Assembly (NCBI GenBank): GCA_937990725.1
Contig: CALKQS010000009.1
Location: 1-64,000, forward strand
Source: an uncultured Candidatus Saccharibacteria bacterium
GTDB taxonomy: Bacteria; Patescibacteriota; Saccharimonadia; Saccharimonadales; Saccharimonadaceae
Length of the DNA: 64,000 nt
Direction of reading: 5' to 3'
Shown: positions 36,897-46,126 of the stretch, piece by piece
How positions within the stretch are numbered: the first letter of the stretch is position 1
Layout: every line of letters begins with the position of its first letter
Position numbers and translations under genes: made by a program
The notes under the pieces: model-generated
What the model was told of the DNA's origin: nothing
Databases searched by the model: none
The model's input: the letters and a program-made list of their open reading frames with translations, nothing else

Positions 36897-38069
36897 CTAT
36901 TTCTGCGGCACGTCGATGTATTCTTGCACTTTGCCGTCGCTTTTGAGCTGGGCAACTTGCTTAGTGAGCTCGGTGAGGGGGATGTAGAGGTAGGTGAAGC
37001 GGATTTTGCTGTCGTTTTTTTCGTTGACTTTGACGAAGTAGTAGCCACTGTCTGTTGTACTCTTGATAGCACCAGAGGGTTTGCCAGGCTCGAGCTTAGC
37101 GATCTCGCTCACTGCGAGGCCGTTGTAGCTACTAGCAAGGTTGATCAAGCCAGAATCCCCCACCTGCGGTTTGCTCCGGCCACTGCCACCAAGCTGGGTC
37201 GCGATTTTGGCAAACTCACCATTGCTGCTCGCTACCAACCCCGCGGCTTTGCGCTGCAGCTCATCGGCCGTTTTATCAACCGCAAAGGCTACTCGGGCCC
37301 GCACAATGCTGCGCCGCACCGCCTGGCGATAATCCGATGGCGACCAGTTATACATCATGCGCGACGATGCATCATACGTCTCTTGGCTAATCTTGCCATT
37401 GGCGGTATTGCGCTGCTGCTCGATAACGGTATCAATGTCTTGGTCGCTCACGGTGATGTTGTGCTGGCGTGCCAACTTGGCAGCGTAGGTATCAACCAGC
37501 GCCCGGTTGAGCGACTCACGCTTGATGTGCTTGAGCTGCTCACGGCCATCATCACTGTCGATGCGGATCTCATCGTACTTGCCTAGATAATACTTAGATC
37601 CCCGATACTGCACTAGGTAGTCGCTATAGCGCACCAGCTCGCCATCAATACTAGCCACTGGCACAGGAAAGATCTGCGTCATGCGGTAGAGGAGGTTGTT
37701 GGAGCTCTGGGCAATGTAGAGCTGCTGCCACGCCACCGCCGCCAGCAGCAAGGCCGCTACCAAGGCCACAATGATCGTATTGATAATCACCCGTCGGCGC
37801 GACACCTGGACGGGATGTTTGAACTTGCGTCCACCAGCCAATATCTCTTCGCGGTGCGCCGCTACCGTCTCGTTGGTGATGCGCTCGAACTTCTTGGGAG
37901 TGTTGGGGTTGGCTGCGCCCGCCTCTGTTTTGGCGGATTTGCCCGCTTTCTTGCCCCCCCGCTTCGGCTTGAGCGCTGCCAGGCGATCCTTCAAGCCAGT
38001 GGCTGGGGCGACCGATGTAGCTTGGGTGCCATAACGGCTGCGTTTGGGTTTTTTGTTTGGTAATTTCAT
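36897..38069 (-). CDS. Membrane-anchored peptidyl-prolyl isomerase (PrsA/SurA-like)
   Basis: The 390-residue protein has ~110 basic cytoplasmic residues, one membrane helix (INTIIVALVAALLLAAVAW), a SurA-N-like helical domain, and a parvulin domain (PQVGDSGLINL ... PGKPSGAIKSTTDSGYYFVKV). It probably assists folding of exported proteins such as pilins. The last 4 nt overlap the previous frame as ATGA with the bPH gene. The long basic tail before the helix is unusual for PrsA. Confidence 0.85.
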   Translation of the reverse strand: MKLPNKKPKRSRYGTQATSVAPATGLKDRLAALKPKRGGKKAGKSAKTEAGAANPNTPKKFERITNETVAAHREEILAGGRKFKHPVQVSRRRVIINTIIVALVAALLLAAVAWQQLYIAQSSNNLLYRMTQIFPVPVASIDGELVRYSDYLVQYRGSKYYLGKYDEIRIDSDDGREQLKHIKRESLNRALVDTYAAKLARQHNITVSDQDIDTVIEQQRNTANGKISQETYDASSRMMYNWSPSDYRQAVRRSIVRARVAFAVDKTADELQRKAAGLVASSNGEFAKIATQLGGSGRSKPQVGDSGLINLASSYNGLAVSEIAKLEPGKPSGAIKSTTDSGYYFVKVNEKNDSKIRFTYLYIPLTELTKQVAQLKSDGKVQEYIDVPQK

Positions 38070-38581
38070 GGTGATACTCCTGCTGCTTGTGCTGCGCGCT
38101 CCGCCTCGCTGACGGCATCTTGCAGCTGATTGTAGATCTGCTCGGGATGATCGACATTGCGGATGATGAGATCGCCCACAAATGTTTGGATCACAATCGT
38201 ACCAAAATGAAACACCTCACCCGAGAATCCTGGTATATTATAGCTGATATTTTGGATTTTTGCCAAGCTCAGCTCCACCACATCGGTACCAAAAAATCCT
38301 TTTTGCGTCACTTGGCGGATACGCTGGTTGGTCACGATGTAGTAGGTGTAGCGCCACATCAAAAAATGATAGCAAAAGCCAACAAGCCCGAGCCCCAACC
38401 CCACCACTGGCAAGAGAAACAGCTCCAATGTGTCTTGCCAAATCAGTGGTGGAATCGCCCCCACCGCCAGCGGCAGCAGCAGCATATAGAACCCCTTGCG
38501 CATGGCAATAATATGCCGCCGAAAGACAAACAGCAACTCCTCACCCTCGCGCTGCCCATTAAATGCCTTGGTCCGTGCCAT
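38066..38581 (-). CDS. bPH2 (YdbS-like) domain membrane protein
   Basis: The 171-residue protein has two hydrophobic segments (LLLPLAVGAIPPLIW and LFLLPVVGLGLGLVGFCYHF), then YYIVTNQRIRQVTQKGFFG and VELSLAKIQNISY, the bacterial PH domain pattern. ATG 38581 is preceded by AGGCAGGGAG. It is followed with a 4-nt overlap by the foldase gene. The role is unknown; membrane-associated stress functions are reported for relatives. Confidence 0.82.
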   Translation of the reverse strand: MARTKAFNGQREGEELLFVFRRHIIAMRKGFYMLLLPLAVGAIPPLIWQDTLELFLLPVVGLGLGLVGFCYHFLMWRYTYYIVTNQRIRQVTQKGFFGTDVVELSLAKIQNISYNIPGFSGEVFHFGTIVIQTFVGDLIIRNVDHPEQIYNQLQDAVSEAERAAQAAGVSP

Positions 38582-38688
38582 TACTCCCTGCCTTTTTGTG
38601 TGATGATTGTTATGCTTTTCTTGCTGTCTATTGTAGCACGAACTTAACACCACTTGGATGCCAAGCCTAGCTACCGACTGCTATAGGG
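38582..38688. other. Promoter region of the bPH-foldase operon
   Basis: The minus strand shows GCTACAAT near 38631-38637, a plausible -10 box. No gene is seen. Confidence 0.35.
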
Positions 38689-38785
38689 CGCTCGCTGAAC
38701 CGAAAATGTTCCGGCCAGAATATACCACAGAGTTTGTCCGCTTGCTTGGTCGCTGGCCTCCAGATATTTTCTTGTTCAGTGAGCG
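38689..38785 (+). repeat. Family A palindromic repeat, copy A6
   Basis: Outer arms CGCTCGCTGAAC and GTTCAGTGAGCG pair (one G-T) around the conserved core. Twenty-six nt separate it from a family B copy. Confidence 0.85.
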
Positions 38786-38810
38786 TCTTACAGCAGTATC
38801 CTTGCTACAT

Positions 38811-38954
38811 CTCACGCTCACCCTCCCCACACTCCCTCCTCCGGAACACTATAAGGGTCGACGTCTCCCAGACATCGACCTCTTGCGCTGGGCTGAAAAC
38901 AGATTATTGCAGTCTGTTTTTACACTCCATCGGATGAAGTGATGGGAGTAGAGC
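38811..38954 (+). repeat. Family B structured repeat, copy B4
   Basis: Very similar to B2. Hairpin 1 is GGTCGACGTCT/AGACATCGACC, hairpin 2 AAAACAGATT/AGTCTGTTTT, hairpin 3 CACTCCATC/GATGAAGTG. The closing outer arm is slightly decayed. Confidence 0.85.
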
Positions 38955-39056
38955 AAACGCAAAAGAAGCAAAAGCTTCAATTATTCACCCCCCTTGACAC
39001 TACCCCACAATCCCCGCGTATAATGAGGTCATGAATAATATGCGGAGCATTTGCCT

Positions 39057-39473
39057 ATGGTGACGGCAGGGCGATTTATCCACAAGCGCCGCACCACTGC
39101 TGGTGCCGGAGCGCCACCGGTGCCACCGCCGCACCACCCACCAGCTGCGCCACCACCACCAAAGGTACCAACGCCAGTGGCCGTCGACCCCACCGAGCCA
39201 ATCACAGCACCTGACTGGCAGCGTCGCCTTGGCCATGGTATCGTGCGAGCGCTCTGCGTACTTGCGGCGGGAGCGCTTGGTTGGCTCTGCTACCTCTGTT
39301 GGACGAGTGGTGGCACGCGCACCACGCCAGCCGACTTTATGGCTTGGGTCGTCTCATTCGCCCTCTTCTCCTCCGCCACTATGTTCGTTGGCGCTGCCTG
39401 CAGCCGCTGGGACGATATGTCTGACTGGGTGCGATGGGCAGCAGAGGCTGTTGGTGGGTTTGGGAGGCAGTAA
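39057..39473 (+). CDS. Proline-rich membrane protein
   Basis: The 138-residue protein has a Pro/Thr/Ala-rich N-terminal 50 residues and two hydrophobic segments (ALCVLAAGALGWLCYLCW and FMAWVVSFALFSSATMFVG). GGAG (39044-39047) supports ATG 39057. TTGACA and TATAAT upstream (about 38994-39025) form its promoter; the 19-nt spacer is long. No family recognised. Confidence 0.65.
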   Translation: MVTAGRFIHKRRTTAGAGAPPVPPPHHPPAAPPPPKVPTPVAVDPTEPITAPDWQRRLGHGIVRALCVLAAGALGWLCYLCWTSGGTRTTPADFMAWVVSFALFSSATMFVGAACSRWDDMSDWVRWAAEAVGGFGRQ

Positions 39474-39537
39474 AAGCTCCGCATTCTTTGCTTCGTCGCT
39501 TCTGCGCTTACCATCACACGATACTCAAGCAAAACAA

Positions 39538-39568
39538 AAAAACTCGCCGTTACCTTGGCGAGTTTTTG
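39538..39568. terminator. Bidirectional terminator
   Basis: AAAACTCGCC/GGCGAGTTTT with an 8-nt loop, A-run before and T-run after, between convergent genes. Confidence 0.85.
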
Positions 39569-39614
39569 CTATAGCAAGTCAGCACATTTAGCAGCGTACT
39601 ATACAACTATCAGG

Positions 39615-39878
39615 CTATTCTTTATTGCTGTTATGCCTGGCCGAATTTGCAAAAGCAACAACGGCGGCTGCGACATTCAATCTAACACCAGTATTTGCAG
39701 CAATTTTTTCCGACAATCCAACACCATCTCTACGATCAACTCCTGGCTGATCACAGAGTCTATCATATTCATCTGCGCCAACTCGATAGAGAGTATCAAG
39801 AGACGCCTCATCTAAATAGCCAGGGATGCCAACTGCGTCTTCAGTTGGGGTTGGTTCTTGTGGAGGTAGTTCGGTCAT
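39615..39878 (-). CDS. Small hypothetical protein
   Basis: The 87-residue soluble protein begins MTELPPQEPTPTEDAVG and is acidic. CAGGAG lies 7 nt before the ATG, and an extended -10 TGGTATAAT lies near 39911-39920. No known family. Confidence 0.6.
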   Translation of the reverse strand: MTELPPQEPTPTEDAVGIPGYLDEASLDTLYRVGADEYDRLCDQPGVDRRDGVGLSEKIAANTGVRLNVAAAVVAFANSARHNSNKE

Positions 39879-40158
39879 AGTTTTACTCCTGTTGAACTAA
39901 TATTACAGTGAAATTATACCATATATTGATATATCTAACCTTATCAAAAAACACACCCATAGCTATATGGCGAGCACAATAACCTCACTACTCATCCAGT
40001 AAAATAGATATAAGACATTGTGGGATCTTACTCTCTAAGCGTGCAGACATGGTAGCCCTATACCCTTATCAAACAGATTAGAAGCACTCCTTGTACTACA
40101 AACTAATAGTAATTTTAAAATAATCTAGCAACAAACTACAGTGTATAATATAACGCAT
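39879..40158. other. Divergent promoter region
   Basis: It holds the -10 of the 87-residue gene on the minus strand and TATAAT (40144-40149) for the protease-like gene on the plus strand. Otherwise AT-rich. Confidence 0.45.
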
Positions 40159-40836
40159 ATGACAAAGCTTCACCTCCACATCACCAACGCACACCACACC
40201 TTCACCACTGCTGAATGTGCTATTTTTCGTCGCGCAACCGAGCAGGCTGAAGCGTTCGTTTCCAGCATATTTGCTCATTTCGATTATGAGGTTGATCTTA
40301 TCATTGCAACGCCGTCTTTTCTGCTACCGACAATTGCTGAGGATGGTATATCAGGGCGGACGTACCATTCGCGTCTTATCATGCTGTCGATCGACAAGCA
40401 GCAACATGCGATCACTGAAGACTTTGTGTTCGAGACAATCTGCCATGAGCTATCGCATTCACTACGTTGGGAAAAGGTTCCAGAGTATGCAGAGACGCTA
40501 TTCGACGGCATGATACTCGAAGGTCTCGCTGTTGTGCTAGAAGAAGCGGCAATGACCACAACTCAGCGCCCTACAACACAATATTTCCTCAGTACCATGC
40601 AACAGACAAGCACAGAAGAGATCAATGGCATAATTGCAATACTCAAAGATACGTTCAATAGTATGGATTACGACTACACCCGCGTATTCTTCACTGGCGA
40701 TAATACATTACCACGTTGGGCAGGTTATCGACTTGGCTATTATTTTGTCAAGCAATATCTTGAGAAAACGAATCAGACGATTGTACAGGCAACAGAAGAT
40801 TGGTACCAAACATTTGCAAAGGTACTGCGCAGTTAG
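40159..40836 (+). CDS. Putative zinc metalloprotease (DUF2268-like)
   Basis: The 225-residue soluble protein has the zinc motif HELSH in ETICHELSHSLRW near residue 100 and EGLAVVLEEAA about 35 residues later, matching gluzincin-like DUF2268 proteins with a third Glu ligand. No signal peptide, so it is likely cytoplasmic. TATAAT lies 9 nt before the ATG. The substrate is unknown. Confidence 0.75.
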   Translation: MTKLHLHITNAHHTFTTAECAIFRRATEQAEAFVSSIFAHFDYEVDLIIATPSFLLPTIAEDGISGRTYHSRLIMLSIDKQQHAITEDFVFETICHELSHSLRWEKVPEYAETLFDGMILEGLAVVLEEAAMTTTQRPTTQYFLSTMQQTSTEEINGIIAILKDTFNSMDYDYTRVFFTGDNTLPRWAGYRLGYYFVKQYLEKTNQTIVQATEDWYQTFAKVLRS

Positions 40837-40853
40837 TTCGTATACGAGAGTAT

Positions 40854-40930
40854 TGGTACCCCGGATAGGAATCGAACCTACAACCTTCTCCTTAGGACGG
40901 AGCCGCTCTATCCAGTTGAGCTACCAGGGC
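40854..40930 (-). tRNA. tRNA-Arg (CCT)
   Basis: Acceptor GCCCTGG/CCGGGGT with A73 and encoded CCA. D-arm GTAGCTCAACTGGATAGAGC, anticodon loop GTCCTAA giving CCT, T-arm GTAGGTTCGATTCCTAT. The first anticodon-stem pair is mismatched. Confidence 0.93.
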
Positions 40931-40982
40931 ATGGGTATAGTATAGCATGCCCCCTCCTCTGGTGTGAACAATGCCGCTCAAC

Positions 40983-41020
40983 AAAAAAGCCGAGGCATGG
41001 ACACTCATCCAACCCCGACT
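40983..41020 (-). terminator. pil operon terminator
   Basis: Minus strand GTCGGGG...CCTCGGC with an internal small hairpin, followed by TTTTTTG. It closes the pilM-to-pilC operon. Confidence 0.75.
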
Positions 41021-41136
41021 ATAGTGCACTCTCATATTACCATAAAAAGTTACATGACCATACGTTTCCTGATTAGATTTAACGCAACTCAATCCGTTAG
41101 CAATCATACAGAGTAATTCTATTAGGTAGTACTACA

Positions 41137-42345
41137 CTACGTCAGCTGCCCTACCAAGCTATATATCGGGAAGAGAATGGCTGCCACCATGCCGCCAGCC
41201 ACGATGGCGAGGACGACCATCAGCACGGGCTCGATGGCAGTGGAGATGTTGCGGATTTCTTCGTCTAGCTCGTCTTCGTAGACTTGGGCAGTCTTGCCCA
41301 TCATTTCGTCAATCTTACCCGACTGCTCACCAATCTTGATCATCTGCGGCACCATTGGCAAAATGTAATCCTCACGGCTCAGTGAGACAGACAGCGCTCG
41401 CCCACCCTTGACCTTCTCGGCAGTCCGGCGAATAGAAGCCTCGATGATTGTATTATTAACCCCTGTCGCGGTAATGTCGAGCATGTCGAGCATAGGCACA
41501 CCGGTCGCAAGCAGCGTCTGGCCAGTACGGGTAAAGCGCGCCATGTAAAGCTTGCGAAACATACTGCCGACGAAGGGCATATTAAGCTTAAGCGTGTCGA
41601 AAGCGCGCGTGCCAGGTCCTGTTTTGGCATATTGGCGGATGAAGTAGATAGCACCCACCAGCAAAATCAGCTCCGCCCACCAGAAGGTCGCAGTAAACTT
41701 CGCCACAGCGATTAGTGCCGCAGTGAGGAATGGCAGCGTCTTGTGCATATCGCTATATAGCTTCTCCACCTGCGGTACCACCACGAGCAGCATAAAGAGC
41801 ATCACTCCCATGATCACCGCCAGGACAATGGCTGGATACGTCATAGCACCGCGAATCTTGCTCACCATGGCAGCGTCCTTTTCTTGCTGGGAGGCAACCC
41901 GCTTGAGCGCTTGGTCGAGCGTACCAGAGGCCTCACCAGCAGTCACGAGTGAGAGGTAGATTTTGTCGAAGATCTCGGGGTGTTTGCCAAAGGAGTCCGA
42001 TAGCTGCCGACCGCCCTCAACATCGGCAATGATTTCTTGGATAATCTCTTGTAACTTCTTGTTCTCTGTCTGCTCAAGCACCGTACGAAGGCTCTGCGAC
42101 AGAGGTAGCCCCGCACCGATTAGTGTTGCGAGCTGACGAGTAAAGACCACTTTGTCCTTGGTTGTCACACGACGCGTCAGGCTGCCAAAGAGCCCACCGC
42201 TCTCATCGACTTCTTTGATGTCGAGCGGAACGAAGCCTTGCTCAGTCAAAACGCGTGCCGCCGCCATCTCAGACTCGGCCTGGACGATAGATTTGATGAT
42301 GGTGTCAGTCGCTTTGTCGCGTGCTTCGTAGTTGAACTTTCGCAT
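41137..42345 (-). CDS. pilC: Type IV pilus inner-membrane platform protein PilC
   Basis: The 402-residue protein has two GspF domains: RQLATLIGAGLPLSQSLR with FDKIYLSLVTAGEASGTL, and later ARFTRTGQTLLATGVPMLDML with VPQMIKIGEQSGKIDEM. Three membrane helices are visible. It couples PilB/PilT motion to pilin polymerisation. Last gene of the operon. Confidence 0.95.
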   Translation of the reverse strand: MRKFNYEARDKATDTIIKSIVQAESEMAAARVLTEQGFVPLDIKEVDESGGLFGSLTRRVTTKDKVVFTRQLATLIGAGLPLSQSLRTVLEQTENKKLQEIIQEIIADVEGGRQLSDSFGKHPEIFDKIYLSLVTAGEASGTLDQALKRVASQQEKDAAMVSKIRGAMTYPAIVLAVIMGVMLFMLLVVVPQVEKLYSDMHKTLPFLTAALIAVAKFTATFWWAELILLVGAIYFIRQYAKTGPGTRAFDTLKLNMPFVGSMFRKLYMARFTRTGQTLLATGVPMLDMLDITATGVNNTIIEASIRRTAEKVKGGRALSVSLSREDYILPMVPQMIKIGEQSGKIDEMMGKTAQVYEDELDEEIRNISTAIEPVLMVVLAIVAGGMVAAILFPIYSLVGQLT

Positions 42346-42348
42346 CGA

Positions 42349-43419
42349 TTATCCTCTCATTAAGCGCTCAAATTCGGTGAGGTCAACCGCAAACTCGCGG
42401 GCGCTATCGTACGTCACGGTGCCACTCTGGACCAGGCTCACCAGTGTGCGATCCATCGTCTGCATGCCTTGGTCTGCTCCAGTCTGGATGATGGCATCAA
42501 GCTGGTGACTCTTGCCCTCGCGGATGACGTTGCGTACCGCTGGGTTGGCTACCAAGACCTCAGCGGCCACCACTCGCCCACCACCGATGGCTGGCACGAG
42601 GCGCTGGCTACAGATTGCCATCAAGATATTGGCCAGCTGAGCCCGAATCTGTGGCTGCTGGTGCGGCGGGAAGACGTCGATCATGCGGTCGATACTCTGT
42701 GCTGCACTGTTGGTGTGCAAGGTAGCAAACACCAAGTGCCCCGTCTCGGCAATGGTGATGGCAGCACTAATCGTCTCAAGATCGCGCATCTCACCAATCA
42801 GCACCACGTCTGGGTCTTGGCGCAGGCTGGAGCGCAGCGCGGCGCTAAATGAGTAGGTGTCATAGTGTACCTCACGCTGCACGACCACCGAGCGCTTACT
42901 CTTGTGAGTAAACTCGATCGGGTCTTCGATGGTGATGATATGGTGCGACTTCTCAGTGTTGATCTTATCGATCAAAGCAGCCAGTGTGGTCGACTTACCA
43001 CTACCAGTTGGCCCCGTCACCAGCACCAGGCCACGCGGGAAGTCAGCAAAAGTCATGACGACGGGCGGCATACCGAGCTCGGTCACAGATTTGATTTCAT
43101 TCGGGATCAAACGCAGCGCAGCCGCCAAGTTGCCCCGCTCATGAAAGGCATTCACCCGGAAGCGCCCAAGATTACCAAAGGCAAAGCTAAAGTCAAACTC
43201 TTTATCCTTCATCAGCACCTGCTGTTGGTCTTGGTCGAGAATGGCAAAAACAAGCCGCTCCACCTGCGCTTCGTCTAGTGGGCCAAAGCCCGCCACAGGG
43301 GTCAACGCGCCATCGATGCGCAGCATGGGGGGTAACCCCACCTGAATGTGCAAGTCTGAGGCGCGGCGGCGCACCACATCCTCGAGCAGGACTTCTATGC
43401 GTAATTCTCTATTTTCCAT
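42349..43419 (-). CDS. pilT: Pilus retraction ATPase PilT
   Basis: The 356-residue hexameric ATPase has an N-terminal PAS-like domain, Walker A GPTGSGKSTTLAALID, the Asp box IITIEDPIEF, Walker B DVVLIGEMRDLETI, and the His box LVFATLHTNSAA. Retraction drives twitching and DNA uptake. Its presence beside PilB means the pilus is dynamic. Confidence 0.95.
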   Translation of the reverse strand: MENRELRIEVLLEDVVRRRASDLHIQVGLPPMLRIDGALTPVAGFGPLDEAQVERLVFAILDQDQQQVLMKDKEFDFSFAFGNLGRFRVNAFHERGNLAAALRLIPNEIKSVTELGMPPVVMTFADFPRGLVLVTGPTGSGKSTTLAALIDKINTEKSHHIITIEDPIEFTHKSKRSVVVQREVHYDTYSFSAALRSSLRQDPDVVLIGEMRDLETISAAITIAETGHLVFATLHTNSAAQSIDRMIDVFPPHQQPQIRAQLANILMAICSQRLVPAIGGGRVVAAEVLVANPAVRNVIREGKSHQLDAIIQTGADQGMQTMDRTLVSLVQSGTVTYDSAREFAVDLTEFERLMRG

Positions 43420-43439
43420 GGTTGTTGTTGGTTCCTTTC

Positions 43440-45203
43440 TTATGCTATGTCTGATGTGACACGGTTGACTTCCTCTAGGGTAGTAATCCCTTGCAGCGCC
43501 TTGAGGTAGCCATCTTGGCGCATCGTGATCATCCCTTGCTCGATAGCTTTCTTCTGGATCTCGGTACTCGACGCTCGGGCGGTAATGAGCTGCTGGATCT
43601 CCTCTGTCACTTCCATCACCTCAAAGAGTCCGGCTCGACCGCTGTAGCCCCGTGGTGTGTTGGCCGTGTCGCGCCCACGCACGAGGCGGTAGGATTTTTG
43701 GCCAGCCAGCGGCAAGTCGGTATAGCCAAGGTCGGCCGAAATTTTGGCTGCCTCTGCCTTGGTCTTGGGCAAGAGGTGCCCCACAGTACTGAGGATCATC
43801 TCTGTCTCGAGCGGGTTCGACCAATAATTCTCGTGCTGCGGCCCAATCCGGCGCACCAGACGCTGGCCAATGATGGTATTAACAGTGCTGGCAATGAGGA
43901 ATGGCTCGATATGCATATCGAGCAAGCGCGGCAACACCCCCGCTGCCGAGTTGGTGTGGAGTGTGCTAAAGACAAGGTGGCCCGTCAGTGCCGCCTGGAC
44001 GGCGAGATTGGCCGTCTCGTTGTCGCGGATCTCCCCCACCATCACCACATCAGGGTCTTGGCGGAGAATACTGCGCAGACCATTAGCAAAGGTAAGACCA
44101 ACGTCGCTATTGACCTGGATTTGGTTGACTCCCTCCATTTTGTACTCCACCGGGTCTTCCAGTGTGACGATGTTGATGGTATCGTCCTTGATTTCTTTAA
44201 TCAGTGCATAGAGGCTGGTTGACTTACCACTACCAGTCGGGCCACTAGTGAGGATCATCCCATTGGGGCGGTGAATCCCCTGGCGAATCAGCCGGAGGGC
44301 ACGCCCAGCATAGCCCATCTGCTCGAGCTCGAAAGATGTGCCAGTCTTGTCCAGCAAGCGGATCACCACCTGCTCGCCCCACACCACAGGGCTAATGGCA
44401 ATACGGAGGTCAACTTCCTTATCTGCCACCTTGACGGCAAATTGCCCATCCTGCGGGATGCGGTGCTCATCGATCTTCAGTTCAGATAGGATCTTGATCC
44501 GGCTTACCAGTGCCGGCTCGATGCTCTTGGGTAATTGCATAACTTCGCGCAGTACGCCATCGACGCGGCAGCGGATCTTGAGCGACTTCTCCAGCGGCTC
44601 AATGTGGATATCGCTCGCACGGCTCTTTACGGCGTATTCGAGAATAGTACTCAGGGCGCGGCTAATTGGTGAGTCTTGGACGATTGTCTTGATATCACCC
44701 CGAGCTTCAGCGGCTGCCTCGGCCTGCGATACTTGAGCGGCCACATTGACACTGCTGAGGTCGGTGCGGTACTGCTCGAGCACATGACGCACCCCAGCCT
44801 CCGACGCCATAAAGACCTTGAGTGGGCGCTGAACGCGGTTGGCAAGGTAGTCGACCGCTTGGACGTTGTTGGCGTCAATCATCGCCACCGCCAAGCGGTT
44901 CTGCACCTCGGCCAGTGGCACCGCCATGAAGCGCTCGGCAATATCCGATGGCAAAAGCGTGAGGATGTCTTGGTCGACAATTGTATTGGTGAGATTGACA
45001 TACGGCACACCAGACACATGGGCAATCGCTCGAGTCAGCAGCTCGTTATCGATCGCCGACTCATCAGTCAGCACAGTCAATAGTGGTCGGCCACTTTCGC
45101 GTGCCAGCTTGGTAGCATCATCAAGGCGCTGGCGCGTGATTAGCCCTTCGTCGACGAGGAGTGTGGTGAGTTTTTCTTGCATATCACTTGTCATCAGTGC
45201 CAC
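43440..45203 (-). CDS. pilB: Pilus extension ATPase PilB
   Basis: The 587-residue protein has the MshE/GspE N-domain (LLVDEGLITRQRLDDATKLA), Walker A GPTGSGKSTSLYALI, IVTLEDPVEYKMEGVNQ, Walker B DVVMVGEIRDNETA and LVFSTLHTNSAAGV. The tetracysteine zinc site of many GspE/PilB proteins is not evident in the C-terminal part (RRIGPQHENYW). It powers pilin assembly. Confidence 0.95.
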   Translation of the reverse strand: MALMTSDMQEKLTTLLVDEGLITRQRLDDATKLARESGRPLLTVLTDESAIDNELLTRAIAHVSGVPYVNLTNTIVDQDILTLLPSDIAERFMAVPLAEVQNRLAVAMIDANNVQAVDYLANRVQRPLKVFMASEAGVRHVLEQYRTDLSSVNVAAQVSQAEAAAEARGDIKTIVQDSPISRALSTILEYAVKSRASDIHIEPLEKSLKIRCRVDGVLREVMQLPKSIEPALVSRIKILSELKIDEHRIPQDGQFAVKVADKEVDLRIAISPVVWGEQVVIRLLDKTGTSFELEQMGYAGRALRLIRQGIHRPNGMILTSGPTGSGKSTSLYALIKEIKDDTINIVTLEDPVEYKMEGVNQIQVNSDVGLTFANGLRSILRQDPDVVMVGEIRDNETANLAVQAALTGHLVFSTLHTNSAAGVLPRLLDMHIEPFLIASTVNTIIGQRLVRRIGPQHENYWSNPLETEMILSTVGHLLPKTKAEAAKISADLGYTDLPLAGQKSYRLVRGRDTANTPRGYSGRAGLFEVMEVTEEIQQLITARASSTEIQKKAIEQGMITMRQDGYLKALQGITTLEEVNRVTSDIA

Positions 45204-45215
45204 ACGCTACCTCTG

Positions 45216-45446
45216 TTATTTCTGCTGCGATTGCCCAATGATCGTCTCGACCGCTGGGTTGATCGCCTCCTTGTTAAACACTGCACTGTCTGGCTCATCA
45301 ATCGTATCCGAGAGCTTCTCGACCGTCTCTACCTTGGTGCCACGCTGCGGCATTTGCAAGAATGGGATACTGCTCGCCACAAAAAATGCCACCACCACTG
45401 ATATACTAGCGATCAAGATAATCATTGCGATGTCGGTCTTCTTCAT
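45216..45446 (-). CDS. Small single-pass membrane protein of the pil operon
   Basis: The 76-residue protein has one N-terminal helix (IAMIILIASISVVVAFFVASSIPFL) and a short exterior tail. It occupies the place of PilP between pilO and pilB but is too short and shows no lipoprotein Cys. It overlaps pilO by 4 nt. An alignment-subcomplex role is an inference. Confidence 0.7.
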   Translation of the reverse strand: MKKTDIAMIILIASISVVVAFFVASSIPFLQMPQRGTKVETVEKLSDTIDEPDSAVFNKEAINPAVETIIGQSQQK

Positions 45447-46126
45447 GGTTTGATGTCCTTTTTCTTTAGCTCGATGGTTTTGGCTGGCGAGTAGTAAGCG
45501 TGGGCCGAGATCTTCATGGCGACTTTGCTATCAGTCCGCTCAATGGTCATGCGGTCGATCTCGATCACGCGGATGGAGCGCTCGAAGCGCTGCAAAAGCT
45601 CGCGCAGAGCGTTGGGGTTACTGGCTGATACCTCCATGGTGAAGTGAATGGACTGCAAGTTGCCATTGCTGGCGGCGGCGCCAGTGCTGCCAGACGACTC
45701 GCTGTCGTCCGTTTGGTCGATATTAAGCGAATCGAGTGACACGCCTGCCACACCATTGACCAGCTTAGACTGGAGCGATGCACCCAGCGCCAGAGCATTA
45801 TCCTCCGCTGGCAGAGCATCGAGCACCACCTGGAGAGCCTTCTCGTCGTTGTTGATGCGGCTGGCATTGAGGTGTGAGTTGGTCTCGAGCACCTTCAGCT
45901 CGCCACGTAGCTTCTCGACTGCGTCGTTGTTGTTCTTGAGTACGGCAGCAGTGTTATTTTTCTCGCCAAGCACCCGCTCCTTGAAGATAATTTGCTGCAC
46001 CAAAAACCACGATATCACCAGTGCGAAACCCACAATTACTGAGGCTCCGGCCACCCAGAGGAACATCACTCGGCTGGATTGCTCGATCTGTTGGCGCTTG
46101 TGGATGGCGGCGTCTTTCTTACTCAT
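45443..46126 (-). CDS. pilO: PilO-like pilus alignment protein
   Basis: The 227-residue protein has one helix (VMFLWVAGASVIVGFALVISWFLV), a coiled coil (KNNNDAVEKLRGELKVLE), and a ferredoxin-like C-domain (IHFTMEVSASNPNALRELLQRFERS). This is the PilO layout. It follows pilN with no gap. Confidence 0.82.
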   Translation of the reverse strand: MSKKDAAIHKRQQIEQSSRVMFLWVAGASVIVGFALVISWFLVQQIIFKERVLGEKNNTAAVLKNNNDAVEKLRGELKVLETNSHLNASRINNDEKALQVVLDALPAEDNALALGASLQSKLVNGVAGVSLDSLNIDQTDDSESSGSTGAAASNGNLQSIHFTMEVSASNPNALRELLQRFERSIRVIEIDRMTIERTDSKVAMKISAHAYYSPAKTIELKKKDIKP

